The notes beneath the pieces were generated by a model that worked only from the letters and a program-made list of their open reading frames with translations, was not told the DNA's origin and did not search any database. DNA of 64,000 nt. Origin: Cherax quadricarinatus. Lineage: Eukaryota; Arthropoda; Malacostraca; Decapoda; Parastacidae. The stretch covers positions 45,001-109,000 of the forward strand of contig NW_027195379.1 of NCBI RefSeq assembly GCF_038502225.1. The letters run 5' to 3'. How positions within the stretch are numbered: position 1 is the first letter of the stretch; every line of letters begins with the position of its first letter. Position numbers and translations under genes: made by a program. Shown here piece by piece: positions 21,881 to 31,521 of this stretch.

Positions 21881-22849
21881 GGTAAAAGGTTTAAGGTAAT
21901 TACATTTGGTAACAAAAAGCTACCAAGTGTGAAAACAAGGTAAAACTATGGAGATGGTGTGGCAAGTAGGCAAAAGTATTACATGAACATGTCCATATCC
22001 ATATATTGAAATAGAGGATGTCAAGTGGGTATGAGGAGCTATCTCTGTAAGGGACATGCAGGATGAAAAAAGTAAGGGAAAACTAGACATCCTGGAAAAT
22101 GGACAAATGTTTATAGCTAACCCTCAGCTTGAAGACTTTGGCATTTATGGTTGCTTCACTATACGTGGTCGACTGATAGCCGTTCTCAAAATAGTCCCAG
22201 ATTAGATGATGTAAGAGTTGGAATACAGTTATAAAGCTATTGTAAGTACTGCACTTATAATTCTGGTGATTTTTCTCATGATCACATTAATAGCTGTGAT
22301 GATGAAGAATGGCAACCAAGAAGAACTTAATCCACTTTTTACTGGAATCTTTTCTGTATGGATACTAGCAGTCTTACACAGCCAGAAAAACTAAGTAGCT
22401 TACTGGTTGTGAATACATAAAAGATGCTGCCAAAAATGTTCAAAGGAAGTAAGGATACAGCTTCACAATGACTGTTCAACAGAGGCATTACAGCTGTCAT
22501 GTGCGAGAGTAATGTGTGGTGTGAATATCAAAGAATTTGGTGTAGAAATTAAAAAGCAATGAAGGGTAATCAACAGCCAAGCCACTTGCACATCCTGCTA
22601 CCTGGAAGGGAATCTAGCAGAGAAACAGCAGCTCCTGATTTCACTGTTCAATTCTGAAAGTTAGGAGTACTAGTACATCAGTCATCACCTGAATAACTAA
22701 CCAAGATACACCCTTCTACAAATGGGAATCCCTTTCCATAAAGGGGAATCCCTTTCCATAAAGACAGCTCTTGCATCTCTACTCTCTACCACAATCACTA
22801 CCACCCTCTACCACCACCACTGTTATTTTTCTACAAACTTTTTCTTTTA
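21881..22849. other. Mostly unassigned; small RTE RT remnant near 22497-22560
   Basis: Only one recognisable piece is seen. At 22497-22560 (+) catgtgcgagagtaatgtgtggtgtgaatatc echoes the RTE LRAMCGVNI region, followed by a degraded RRCGI-like stretch. A short direct repeat of (gg)ggaatccctttccataaa lies at 22725-22760. No gene is seen. Confidence 0.5.
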
Positions 22850-23167
22850 TTCTATGTCTCACCTTTACCAAAGGGCTGGCACTAGAAGCTTTCTTTGGGC
22901 CCATGGTGGCTTATTTAGCAGTTTCAAGCACAAAAAAACAATAGATTACGAAATGTATTGTATGAACACATGGGGTGGTGGTCACTTGCCCACAAACAAT
23001 GCCACATTGAGTCCTGAATGTTCTGTGGGAGCCTTTGTGTATGCCCGACCGCTCCCAGCCGCACAAACACTTTCTGTACGATGGACAAATCGCGAGGCAA
23101 ATCACGAACTGCGAGGCCAGAAGTCGAAATTCACGAAGTGAGGCTCACAAAACTCGGGGGTCCACTG
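22850..23167 (-). mobile_element. Tigger-like 5' end fragment
   Basis: Read on the minus strand, the terminal repeat CAGTGGACCCCCGAGTTTTG begins at 23167. A leader of about 260 bp leads to an ATG at 22904-22902, giving MGPKKASSASPLVK, the N-terminus typical of Tigger transposases. The element is lost after about 20 codons. The TIR differs from that of the Tigger at 1-1803, so this is another subfamily, shared with 47336-48240. Confidence 0.75.
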
Positions 23168-23295
23168 TGTGCTGCTCGTGGATTAGTACACCAAACAGGG
23201 ATGAGAATGAAAATTAGCCCATAAGCTCCCATGACATCGAAGGTCCTCGGATGGCAGTAAAACAGCTACCTCTGCTGGATGCGCCGTCTTTGTAA

Positions 23296-23390
23296 GATTG
23301 GGTGGTCCTGTGGGTTAAGGCATCATGTGGTTCTAGCTCTCCATGAGGACCAGTACAACATAGGTTCGAGTCCTCGGCTAGTGCAGTGTT
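23296..23390 (+). mobile_element. tRNA-derived SINE (or tRNA-like relic)
   Basis: A perfect B-box, GGTTCGAGTCC (23363-23373), lies about 55 bp after an A-box-like ggtcctgtgggttaaggc (23305-23322). This is the spacing of a pol III promoter in a tRNA-derived SINE. The cloverleaf arms do not pair well enough for a functional tRNA. Confidence 0.6.
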
Positions 23391-23426
23391 ATTGATTAAT
23401 ACCACTCGTTCATGGGTACAATAATA

Positions 23427-25731
23427 CAGTGGGCCATCGGTTCACGATATTAATCCGTTCCCGAGAGCTCATCGTAAACCAAAATTATCGGAAAGCGAAA
23501 ATTTTTCCCATAAGAAATAATGGAAATGAAGTTAATCTGTGAAAGACACCCAAAAGTTTTGAAAATTTTTTTACATGTACATTGTATTAATTTTAATACA
23601 CAAACTGAAGACATGCACAGTTACATGACACTTTCCTTTATTGAAGACCTGGTGGTGATTGATGGGATGTTAGAAGGTGAGTGTGTGGATGGTCTTAGTG
23701 TTTAGAAGGGGAATCTCCTTCCATTAGGACTTGAGGTATCAAGTCCTTTTCCAGGGTTACTTCTTTTAATGCCACTAGGACCAGCTTGTCACTGGACTTA
23801 AGTCGCACAACATATCTGTCCATAGAGGCCTGTACCTCTCGTTCCTTTATGACTTTCCTAAAGTGTTTCACAACATTGTCAATGTAATAGTCACCAGCAC
23901 GGCTTTCAATAGCTGTGTGAGGGTGATTTTGATCCATAAAGGTTTGCACTTCAAGCCACTTTGCACATATTTCCTTAATCTTTGAAGTAGGCAACTTATT
24001 CAGTTTCTCCTTCCCCTCCTCCGAAGCAGTTTCCTCAGGTGTGGCCTCTTGCCGTTGAAGATGATCTAGCAACTCATCAGTGGTTAGTTCTTCATTGTCC
24101 TCCTCCACCAACTCTTTCACATCCTCCCCACTAACCTCCAACCCCAAGGACTTCCCCAATGCCACAATTCATTCCTCAACTGGCATAGGCTTCTCAGAGT
24201 TAGCCTCAAACCCTTCGAAATCCCTTTTGTCTACACATTCTGGCCAGTTTTTCCCAGGCAGAGTTCAAGGTCCTCTTAGTCACTTCCTCCCAAGCCTTAC
24301 CTATAAGGTTTACACAATTGAGGATATTGAAGTGATCCTTCCAAAACTCCTTTAGTCAATAGTTTCTGTGGTCACTTCAAAGCACCTTTCAAACATAGCT
24401 TTTGTGTACAGTTTCTTGAAGTTGGAAATGACCTGCTGGTCCATGGGCTGCAGGAGAGGAGTGGTATTAGGAGGCAAAAACTTTACCTTAATGAAACTCA
24501 TGTCCCCAGAAAGTCACTCTGCCAAGTCTGTAGGATGACCAGGGGCATTGTCTAATACCAGGAGGCACTTAAGGTCTAATTTCTTTTCAATTAGGTAATT
24601 TTTCACATTGGGGGCAAATGCATGGTGAAACCAGTCATAGAAAGTCCCAAGTGACCCATGCGTTACTGTTTGCCCTCCACAGCGCGCGCACACACGCACA
24701 TTAGCCTTGAGGATATTCTTTTGCCTGAACGCTCTGGGAGTTTGTGATACACCAATGAAGGCTTCACTTAGCAATCACCACTAGCATTGGCACACGAGAA
24801 GAGTAAGCCTGTCTTTCATAGGCTTATGTCCTGGGAGTGCCTTTTCCTCCTGAGTAATGTAGGCCCTGCTTGGCAATTTCTTCCAAAACAGGCTTGTTTC
24901 GTCACAATTAAACACTTGTTCAGGTTTCAATCCTTCAGCTTCTGCGTACTCCTTGAATTCGTGCACATATTTTTCAGCCGCTTTGTGGTCTGAACTGGCA
25001 GCCTCGCCATGCCTAATCACACTATGTATGCCACTACGATTCTTAAATCTTTTAAACCAACCTTTGCCGGCCTTAAATTCACTTGCATCACCACTAGTTC
25101 CAGGCAATTTTTTTACCAAATCGTCATGCAACTGCCTAGCCTTTTCACAAATGATCGCGTGAGAGATGCTATCTCCTGTTATGTTTTTCATTTATCTACA
25201 CCAATAAGTCTCTCAACATTTTCAAACACTTGCAGTTGCTGTTTCATAGTCACAGTTGCACCTTTTGCAAGAACAGCTTCTTTGATTGCCGTTTTCCTGC
25301 TTGCTATAGTAGAGATGGTTGATTGGGGTTTACTATACAACCTGACCAGCTCCGACAAACGCACTCCACTTTCGTACTTTGCAATTATCTCTCTTCATTT
25401 CAACAGTCATTAGCACCCTTGGTCTCAAAGGGTTGGCACTAGGAGCTTTCTTGGGGCCCATGGTGACTTATTTTGCAGAAACACGCACCAAAAACAGTGA
25501 TAATATGGATAATATGGAATGTACCGAATGTATCCTTAGATGCGCACACACTGGCTGGCTTGTAAACACTGGCACACACAGGGCAGTTCAGGCCACATGT
25601 GGACATGTCTCGTATGAACCGCATCGCATACCGGGTTTTGTAATGGGAACGGAGGCAAATTCTCTGCGATATAATGCATCGGTTACCAGATTTATCGGAT
25701 ACCGATAGCATCGCGAACCAGGGGTCTAATG
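23427..25731 (-). mobile_element. Tigger-like transposon, complete but inactive
   Basis: Both ends are present. The left inverted repeat is CAGTGGGCCATCGGTTCACG (from 23427). The right end, read inward, is CATTAGACCCCTGGTTCGCG (from 25731). Each is flanked by TA (23425-23426 and 25732-25733). The length is 2305 bp. The TIRs match at most positions, with changes in the outer bases. The transposase lies on the minus strand and is broken. Confidence 0.85.
23705..25460 (-). pseudogene. Tigger transposase, minus-strand copy, broken
   Basis: The start is MGPKKAPSANPLRPRVL (ATG at about 25460). The HTH/CENP-B region follows (25191-24990; GWFKRFKNRSGIHSVIRHGE), then the first catalytic Asp in NCDETSLFWKKL and the second in VLLVLDNAPGHPTDLAE-type sequence (about 24560-24520). 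The acidic C-terminal tail is at 24165-23695 and ends GDSPSKH. Frame breaks lie near 25200-25400, 24780, 24510 and 24180. It resembles the copy at 2-1526 throughout, so the two are related subfamilies. Confidence 0.85.
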
Positions 25732-25779
25732 TATATACAATTATATATAATTTTCACACATTATTATAATACTGTGTGC

Positions 25780-25995
25780 ATAAAAAATCAAAATGGAATT
25801 CATGTGTGAAGCCTGGCAATGTAACTAATGAACAGAGGAAATGTTATTTTAGTACCATGAATGCCTGCAATGTTTATTCTCGACCCTATTTTGAATTTTT
25901 TGTGAAACTGGCCAAAATACCAATTTCTCATATACCTAGTTGGATGAATTTAATTAGACCTGCACAAACCAGTGGTGAAAAACTGGCCCACTAGT
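25780..25995 (+). repeat. Unclassified repeat R2, short copy
   Basis: Shared phrases with 35145-35290 are gactaatgaacagagga, cattttagtgcc, ttattct(g/c)gaccctattttgaa and gtgaaa(t/c)tggccaaa. The copies near 35 and 55 kb are longer. No coding sense is seen. The stretch 25996-26109 on its right is unassigned. Confidence 0.6.
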
Positions 25996-26109
25996 TTAAG
26001 GACTGACTTTCCATAGATTCAAACCCTAAAAGCATAACATCCCCATAAATATAACAGGCAATTCCTTCATCAGTTTATGTAAAAGACTAAAAATGAAATG
26101 CAAAGTTCA

Positions 26110-26712
26110 TAATCAAATTATTTTTCAACAACACATCGGCCCTCTCCCACTGAGGCAGTGACTGGAAAGAAAAAAAAAACTTACACCATCATTCAACACT
26201 ATTACCATTCACATATAATCACTGTCTTTGCAGAAGTGCCCAGATTTGACAGCTTAGATGTCACTCCAAACAGCCAATATCCCAAACTCCGCCTTTAAAA
26301 TGCATGCATTTTACTTCCCACTCCCAGGACCTGAGTCCCTGGATCCCTTTACCAACATCCTAAATTTAAGGCTTTTCTTCCTTTTATTTTTAGTAAGCTG
26401 GACAGGAAAAGGTGCTAGAAGCCCACTGCTCCCGGCATTTTAGTTGACTCTTACAACACGCATGGCTTATGGAGGAAATATTCTTATTCCACTTCCCCAT
26501 GGACTTGCTACTTTCAACTAACTGGCCGTATCCCACAGATGCAGGGTGGCCCAAAAAGAAAAAAGAAAAGTTTCTCTTTAACTTTAGTAATGTATACAGG
26601 AGAAAGTGTTACTAGTCCCTTGCTCCCGGCATTTTAGTCGCCTCTTACGACATGCATGGCTTACGGAGGAAGAATTCTATTCCACTTCTCCATTCCCCAT
26701 GGACATAAGAGG
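26110..26712 (-). mobile_element. Three consecutive RTE-like 3' UTR tails
   Basis: Read from 26712 downward, a first tail runs gaattcttcctccgtaagcc, gactaaaatgccgggagcaa, then GGCCACCCTGCATCTGTGGG (ending about 26525). A second tail (26515-26360) repeats the central gccatgcgtgttgtaagag phrase and stops early. A third (26340-26110) ends with ctgcctcagtgggagagggc. All are in the same orientation, so either repeated insertion or duplication of a 3' UTR produced the array. Confidence 0.65.
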
Positions 26713-26818
26713 AAATATAATAAGAACAAGTGTAAGCAAAAGTAGAAAGATATACCCATTATCTTGTGGGTCTGAGACAGAAAAAAGACAACAGCACTCC
26801 CACCATGTAAAACAAATA

Positions 26819-27024
26819 CAGTGGTACCCTGAGTTTTGTACAGCTCCCAATTTGAAAAATTATTTAAGTGTATTATTATAAGTGCTTTTGTAAGTATTTT
26901 TGGGGGTCTGAAATAGAGTAATCTAATTTACATTATCTCTTATGGGAACAAATTCGTTCGGTAACACCACTCGAACAGACTAGACTTCGGTAACGAATTA
27001 TGGCCAAAACTCAGGGTACCACTG
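26819..27024. mobile_element. 206-bp MITE with perfect 20-bp terminal inverted repeats
   Basis: The ends are CAGTGGTACCCTGAGTTTTG and its exact reverse complement, flanked by TA on both sides (26817-26818, 27025-27026). The CAGTGG start and TA target place it with Tigger/mariner-type elements. It has no coding capacity. Internal sequence (ttatctcttatgggaacaaattcg) resembles Tigger subterminal sequence. Confidence 0.92.
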
Positions 27025-27034
27025 TACAGGTTTG

Positions 27035-27110
27035 TCTTACTCATTTGTCAGGACAGTAGTACCCCCCTCGGTGGTTAATGTCTACCAACCTAGTATTACT
27101 ATCACACTAA
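27035..27110 (-). mobile_element. RTE-associated fragment
   Basis: On the minus strand, taggttggtagacattaacc and ggtactactgtcctgacaaatgag match ggttggtaagacagcaacca and ggtaccaccgtcctgccaag at 46973-47020. There the phrase leads into an RTE-like 3' UTR. The rest, 27111-27323, looks like intron with no recognised repeat. Confidence 0.5.
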
Positions 27111-27323
27111 AAAAAAAAAGCACTAAACCAGTGTGGACAAAATTAGTCTAAGGAACATAAGAGATCAAATATTAAGTTTCAACAAGATAAGTTCCTCAAA
27201 CTCCACTTGAAAGACAAGTTACATTAGAAGCATTGATGTTCATTAATGCTGTAGTGTACAGCTGTGTACTCTTGCTCTAACAATTACACATAGTAAGTGT
27301 AGAATTATTCCACTTCTACTTAC

Positions 27324-27476
27324 TTTCAAATTAGTGACAAAGGTCTCAGTTTTTGTTTTGTCCACTAATCTGATGTCATAATTCAAATTTGTTGGCTCTC
27401 CTGGAGAGAGCAGGAGATCTCGGATAACTTCGTTGTAAATTTCAACGAAGCTAACCTTAATCTTGTAAGACCAACC
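27324..27476 (-). CDS. Kinesin-14 motor exon (EIYNE exon), intact
   Basis: The exon is 153 bp, exactly 51 codons in phase 0. Minus-strand splice sites are strong: acceptor TTTTTTGCAG|G and donor AAA|GTAAGT. It reads GWSYKIKVSFVEIYNEVIRD then LLLSPGEP...NYDIRLVDK, ending TFVTNLK. VSFVEIYNE-x-x-RDLL is the signature strand and loop of all kinesin motor domains. With the preceding LKDE of the E-a exon it gives LKDEGWSYKIKVSFVEIYNE, the order found in KIFC1/ncd proteins, which are minus-end-directed spindle motors. The exon is single-copy here and undamaged. The next exon (SSRSH/switch I) is not found between here and position 1. Confidence 0.85.
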
Positions 27477-27681
27477 CTGCAAAAAAGCAACAATAAGATA
27501 AATAAGGTACAGAGCAGAGTTTAAGACAAACATTTTTGAGAAGAGGTAAAATTAAATACGTATCAGGAAAAGCTCAATATGACTAACAGCTTTCAGAGTA
27601 TTTGAGGAGTGGGGTAAAAGTTGATCACATGTTCATTTACAAAAAGTTAAATCTTTCTTTTTTGCATTGGCTGTTTCCCAC

Positions 27682-28324
27682 TATTACGATAAACTTTATA
27701 AACCCTAGGCGTTGTTAGTCTAGGGGACTTTTCAAGGAGAATTGTTCTCTAGTTCTATCGTAATAAGGTTGTAGGGAGATCAACAAACATTTTAAAATGT
27801 ATCTTTAATATATAAACAGACTTTATATATTACTTAAAAATGAAGACCTTCAATTTTTGTTGTATGAACCTTTCATATACGGTTGACAAAAGTTACATTA
27901 TTTCCTATTTTCTAAGGAGATTAGGTTAATGGTTTAACAAACTCGAAGTCTCCACAGACGAGAACTTCTGTTTAAGGAAAATTTCAGTTTCTGGTGACTT
28001 TAAGCGAGTAAAGTGAGTAAGCTGTGGAGACCTTCTCTACACAGAGAGAAGTGCTGTACTGTTTAATCTACCCCACTCACACCTGACGTCAGCTCGCTTC
28101 AGGCGAGTAGTGTAGAAGTGAGGCCAAACAAATTGGTCGTTATCCATTTCCACAGCAGAATAAATATATATATATAATGAAAAATGGGAAAGGTGAAAAT
28201 GAATATTTAATATTATAAAGCTGATTACTCTCTTTTTAGCATTTAACGATAGTAATCGCAATATAATAATAGAAAGATGAGCAAATATGAAAGACATATA
28301 TTATAACTGCATTTCTGCGTAACA
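27682..28324 (-). mobile_element. Candidate Gypsy-type LTR with polypurine tract
   Basis: On the minus strand a purine run (AAGGGAAGGGG) ends at 28325 and is followed immediately by TGTTACG, the classical start of Ty3/Gypsy LTRs. A plausible end is CGTAATA at 27682-27688, an imperfect complement of TGTTACG. The candidate is about 640 bp. No second LTR is present. The RNase H remnant upstream at 28679-29196 in the same sense supports the call; the exact 3' border does not. Confidence 0.45.
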
Positions 28325-28678
28325 CCCCTTCCCTTAGGACAGTATGTAGTACTGGGAATTTTTGTTTTTTCCAAAGGTTTTGTATCGAGAAGCATACGAA
28401 TGATCATATCGAAGGGACTTCGGATCCGAGAGACGAGGCGTGTATGCACCAGACTTCTAGTATCCCGTTAGCGTTAGTACATGCACATAAGCCTTCGGGG
28501 TAGCGGGAAAGGAGGCAATAGCCAGCCTAGTCTCTCGACCAAATCCTAGCTCGATACAGCATGTTACCACACATACAGTAACTGTAAATAGACAAAACAT
28601 TAGATAAACAGAAATCTGAATGGTTTAAAAGTTTAAAGTAAAAATTTAGACAATAGAATCGTCAAATGAATGAACTTT

Positions 28679-29196
28679 ATTAGGGACGCGAAAGAGCGTC
28701 GGCAAGAACGTTACTCGGGCCTTTTATATGATTAATGCTAAATGAATAGGGCTGAATTCTGAGAGCCCACCTCAGAATTCGGGCATTTTTTGATTTCTTT
28801 GTATTTATAAATGTTAAGGGGTTGTGATAGGAAAATACTGATATTTTATGAGGCGATGTTCCCAGGTATACGTCGAAATACTCTAAAGAAACTACCAGGG
28901 CTAATGCCTCTTTTTCAACAGTTGAATAATTTCTTTGATGGGACTTTAACTTTGATGAAAAATAGCAAATGGGATGCAAAACTTCAGTATCTGATGAATT
29001 TTGTAGCAAGACTGCCCCTATAGCATAGCAGCTAGCATCAATATGCAAGATAAAGGGTTTGTGAAAATTGGGACTTTGTAATACAGGAGAGGACGTAAGC
29101 AATCTTTTTAATTTTTCAAAAGTTTCATTACATTCCAGGGTCCATTTAAAGGTTACTCTAGGACTAGTTAATTCAGTCAGAGGAGCAGCTAATTGT
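28679..29196 (-). pseudogene. Ty3/Gypsy polyprotein fragment: RT connection and RNase H
   Basis: The minus strand reads LAAPLTELTSPRVTFKW, LTSSPVLQSPNFHKPF, then the RNase H start FILHIDASCYAIGAVLLQ, YFSSKLKSHQRNYSTVEKEA, LRWALRIQPYSFSINHIKG and NVLADALSRP followed by stops. This is the standard end of the Gypsy RT and RNase H. No protease, RT core or integrase is attached, so it is an internally deleted remnant. Sequence 28341-28678, between it and the LTR candidate, is unassigned. Confidence 0.85.
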
Positions 29197-29197
29197 G

Positions 29198-30290
29198 CAT
29201 AAAAAATTCATTTTGATCTTCGACTCAGTCTGGTTAGCGGCTTGCTAAAAACCGAGTCATATTGGAACTTGAGTAGCTCACTCATTTCCTTGCTGTCATC
29301 TGTGTAGGACCCATCTTGTTTAAGTAGGGACCCAATACTGGACGTTGTTCTTGACTTAGATTTGGCATAGAAGAAATACTTTGGGTTTCTTTAGATTTCA
29401 TTTTATGGCTTTTAGTTCTTCCCGCAATTCCTGACTCCTATAAGATTCCTTTAGCTTAAGTTCGATGCTTGCTATTTCTCTGACCAGTGTCTCCCTACGC
29501 ATTTCAGATATATTGACCTCTTTTAGCCGCTCTGTTATTCTTTTCCGTCGCCTGTAAAGGGAGCGCCTGTCTTTCTATTTTACATCTACTCCTTTTTCTT
29601 AGAGGAATAAGCCTTGTGCATACATCTAGTGCCACCAAGTTAATCTGTTCTAGGCTTAAGTTGGGGTCTGTGTTGCTTAGTATATCTTCCCAGCTTATAT
29701 CGGTTAGGACTTGGTTTACTTGGTCCCACTTTGTTTTTGTTATTGAAGTTGAATTTGGTGAATGCTCCCTCGTGACTAATCTCATTTTGTCGGTCTGGGG
29801 CTCCACGCATACATGTCTGAACCTCAATTATGTTGTGATCTGAGTATATTGTTTTTGATATGGGGACATTTCTTATCAGATCATCATTGTTAGTGAAGAT
29901 GAGGTCTAGTGTATTCTCCAGTCTAGTAGGCTCTATTATTTGCTGGTTTAAATTGAATTTTGTGCAGATATTTAAAAGCTCGTGTGAGTTTTCATCAGAG
30001 CTGCCTCCTGGTGTTATTACTGCAACAATATTATTTGCTATATTCCTCCATTTTAGGTGCCTTAAGTTGAAATCCCCCAGGAGCAAGATGTTGTGCAGGA
30101 GCTGGAAGATTTTCCAGACAGTGGTCAATTTTTAGCAGCTGTTCCTGGAATTGCTGGGATGTTGCATCCGGAGGCTTGTAGACTACCACAATGACTAGGT
30201 TTTGGTTCTCTACCTTTACTGCTAAAACTTCCACTACATCATTTGAGGCATTTAGCAGTTCTGTGCAAACAAGTGACTTTGCAATTAGCT
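29198..30290 (-). mobile_element. CR1-like LINE family L, endonuclease part only (copy 4)
   Basis: Endonuclease blocks VVVYKPPDATSQQFQ (about 30190), LLLGDFNLRHLKWRNIANNI (about 30085) and DLIFTNNDDLIRNVPISKTI with YSDHNIIEV (about 29880) are open over 162 codons, followed by the linker (29827-29504). The RT half is missing: at 29198 the copy abuts the Gypsy RNase H remnant, whereas copy B continues into RT. Confidence 0.85.
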
Positions 30291-30763
30291 AGACCTGGCT
30301 CATGGAGGTGGAAAAAGCAGTGGCAGCACTATGAAGAATTGGTGAGGGTGTTGCAGTTCAGAGGGTCATTTGAATACACACTTCTGGCAAAGTGGCGATT
30401 GAGTGAATGTTGGCGAATGTGTCAAATATATATAAAAAAAAAGCCTTTAAATGAAAAACAATTTACTAGAATATAATTTACAGCCATTTTCATTATCATT
30501 TACCAAAAGCAATCAAACATGAATAACTTAAATTACTACAGAATTTAAGCAACCAAGTGCATAATTATGGTAAAAGAAATACTCCAAGCATACTATATGT
30601 ACAAAGGTCTAGGAAAAATTACTTATTGAAAGACTAAATAGCAAAAAAAAAAAGGCACAATACTGTGACTGTAAATGGTCCAAGTCAGACAAACGTCGTC
30701 GTAAGCTTCTCTTCTATGTGCGGGTTATTAGTGTATTGAAAGAAAATTTAAGAATTCTCATAC

Positions 30764-31021
30764 CTCATCCTTCAGCCCGTTTATTGTGAAGATTTACTTC
30801 ACCGTCCGAGAAATCACGCCCTGCTGCTCTTCGTTCTGAAGCACACCTTCCATTGTGTAAGTCTTTCCCGAGCCTGTTTGCCCATACGCCAATACGCATG
30901 CATTCTGTCCGTCTATTACCGACTGACAGAGCTGTGATATTTCTTAGAATATTTTTGTGTGTTGCTCTTGGCCCGTACACCTGATCGAAAGTGAATTCGC
31001 TCCTTTTGCTTCCATTTTGAT
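30764..31021 (-). pseudogene. Kinesin-14 P-loop exon, E-a type, copy 2
   Basis: This is the same exon as 16981-17243 and the copy nearest upstream of the intact motor exon at 27.3 kb. It has acceptor TTTTTTTCTAG, P-loop sequence and the same TAA after RTVK. A 2-bp deletion in the codons after YGPRAT shifts the frame before the P-loop, and a 3-bp deletion follows the stop. It therefore cannot supply a functional ATP-binding segment although its position would suit splicing to 27476. Confidence 0.85.
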
Positions 31022-31063
31022 CTAGAAAAAAATAACATTTAATTGGTTATGGTTTATTTGCTG

Positions 31064-31350
31064 CTTTTTCGGATCACCTTACCTCAGTGGGAGACGGCCC
31101 ATATGTTAAAAAATAAAAATGGTTTACTGCAGTAAGGTGGACAAGGAAGGTATCCCTAATCTTGGTATGGTATCTCATGTTGCAAATAATATTATGAAGG
31201 AAAAGAAGCCTCTTTGCTGCACTACGTCTCTGTAATACTAATCCAATTTCATCGCATACAAGCAATAAAGAGAAGTATGGAAAATACAGAATGAGTGTAC
31301 TGTATAGTCTGTATTATAATAAAATACTGACTACCACTACTAGTCCACTA
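31064..31350. repeat. RTE tail plus K block, copy 2
   Basis: The order is as in 17287-17540, but the K block carries a small ctctgtaatact variant shared only with 53710-53995. It ends in ccactactagtccactacac and runs directly into the truncated E-b exon. Confidence 0.75.
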
Positions 31351-31359
31351 CACAGCAAC

Positions 31360-31500
31360 CAAATACACATGCATTGTGTCTGTCTATTACAGACTGACAG
31401 AGATGTGATACTTCTTCGAATATTTGTGCTTGTGTTCCAGTTGGCCTGTAAACCTGATCAAAAGTGAACTCACTCCTTTTATTTGTGCTTCCATTTTGAT
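31360..31500 (-). pseudogene. Kinesin-14 exon, E-b type, truncated before the P-loop (copy 1)
   Basis: After the shared acceptor, the exon reads [20 protein letters not shown], then QAQIFEEVSHLCQSVIDRHN and ACVF, and stops abruptly where [10 protein letters not shown] should follow. Beyond 31360 the sequence is the CTAGTCCACTAC microrepeat. E-b differs from E-a at many codons (insert STN; RPTGTQAQ against GPRATQTK), so it is an older paralogue of the same exon and not a recent copy. Confidence 0.8.
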
Positions 31501-31521
31501 CTAGAAAAAAATAACATTTAA

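Noticed and set aside
23296..23390. Functional tRNA gene
   Set aside because: A and B boxes are present, but acceptor, D and anticodon arms do not pair; a SINE is more likely.
31074..31130. Apparent splice donor GAG|GTAAGG on the minus strand beside CCGTCTCCCACTGAG
   Set aside because: The sequence is the reverse complement of an RTE 3' terminal box; the donor resemblance is accidental.
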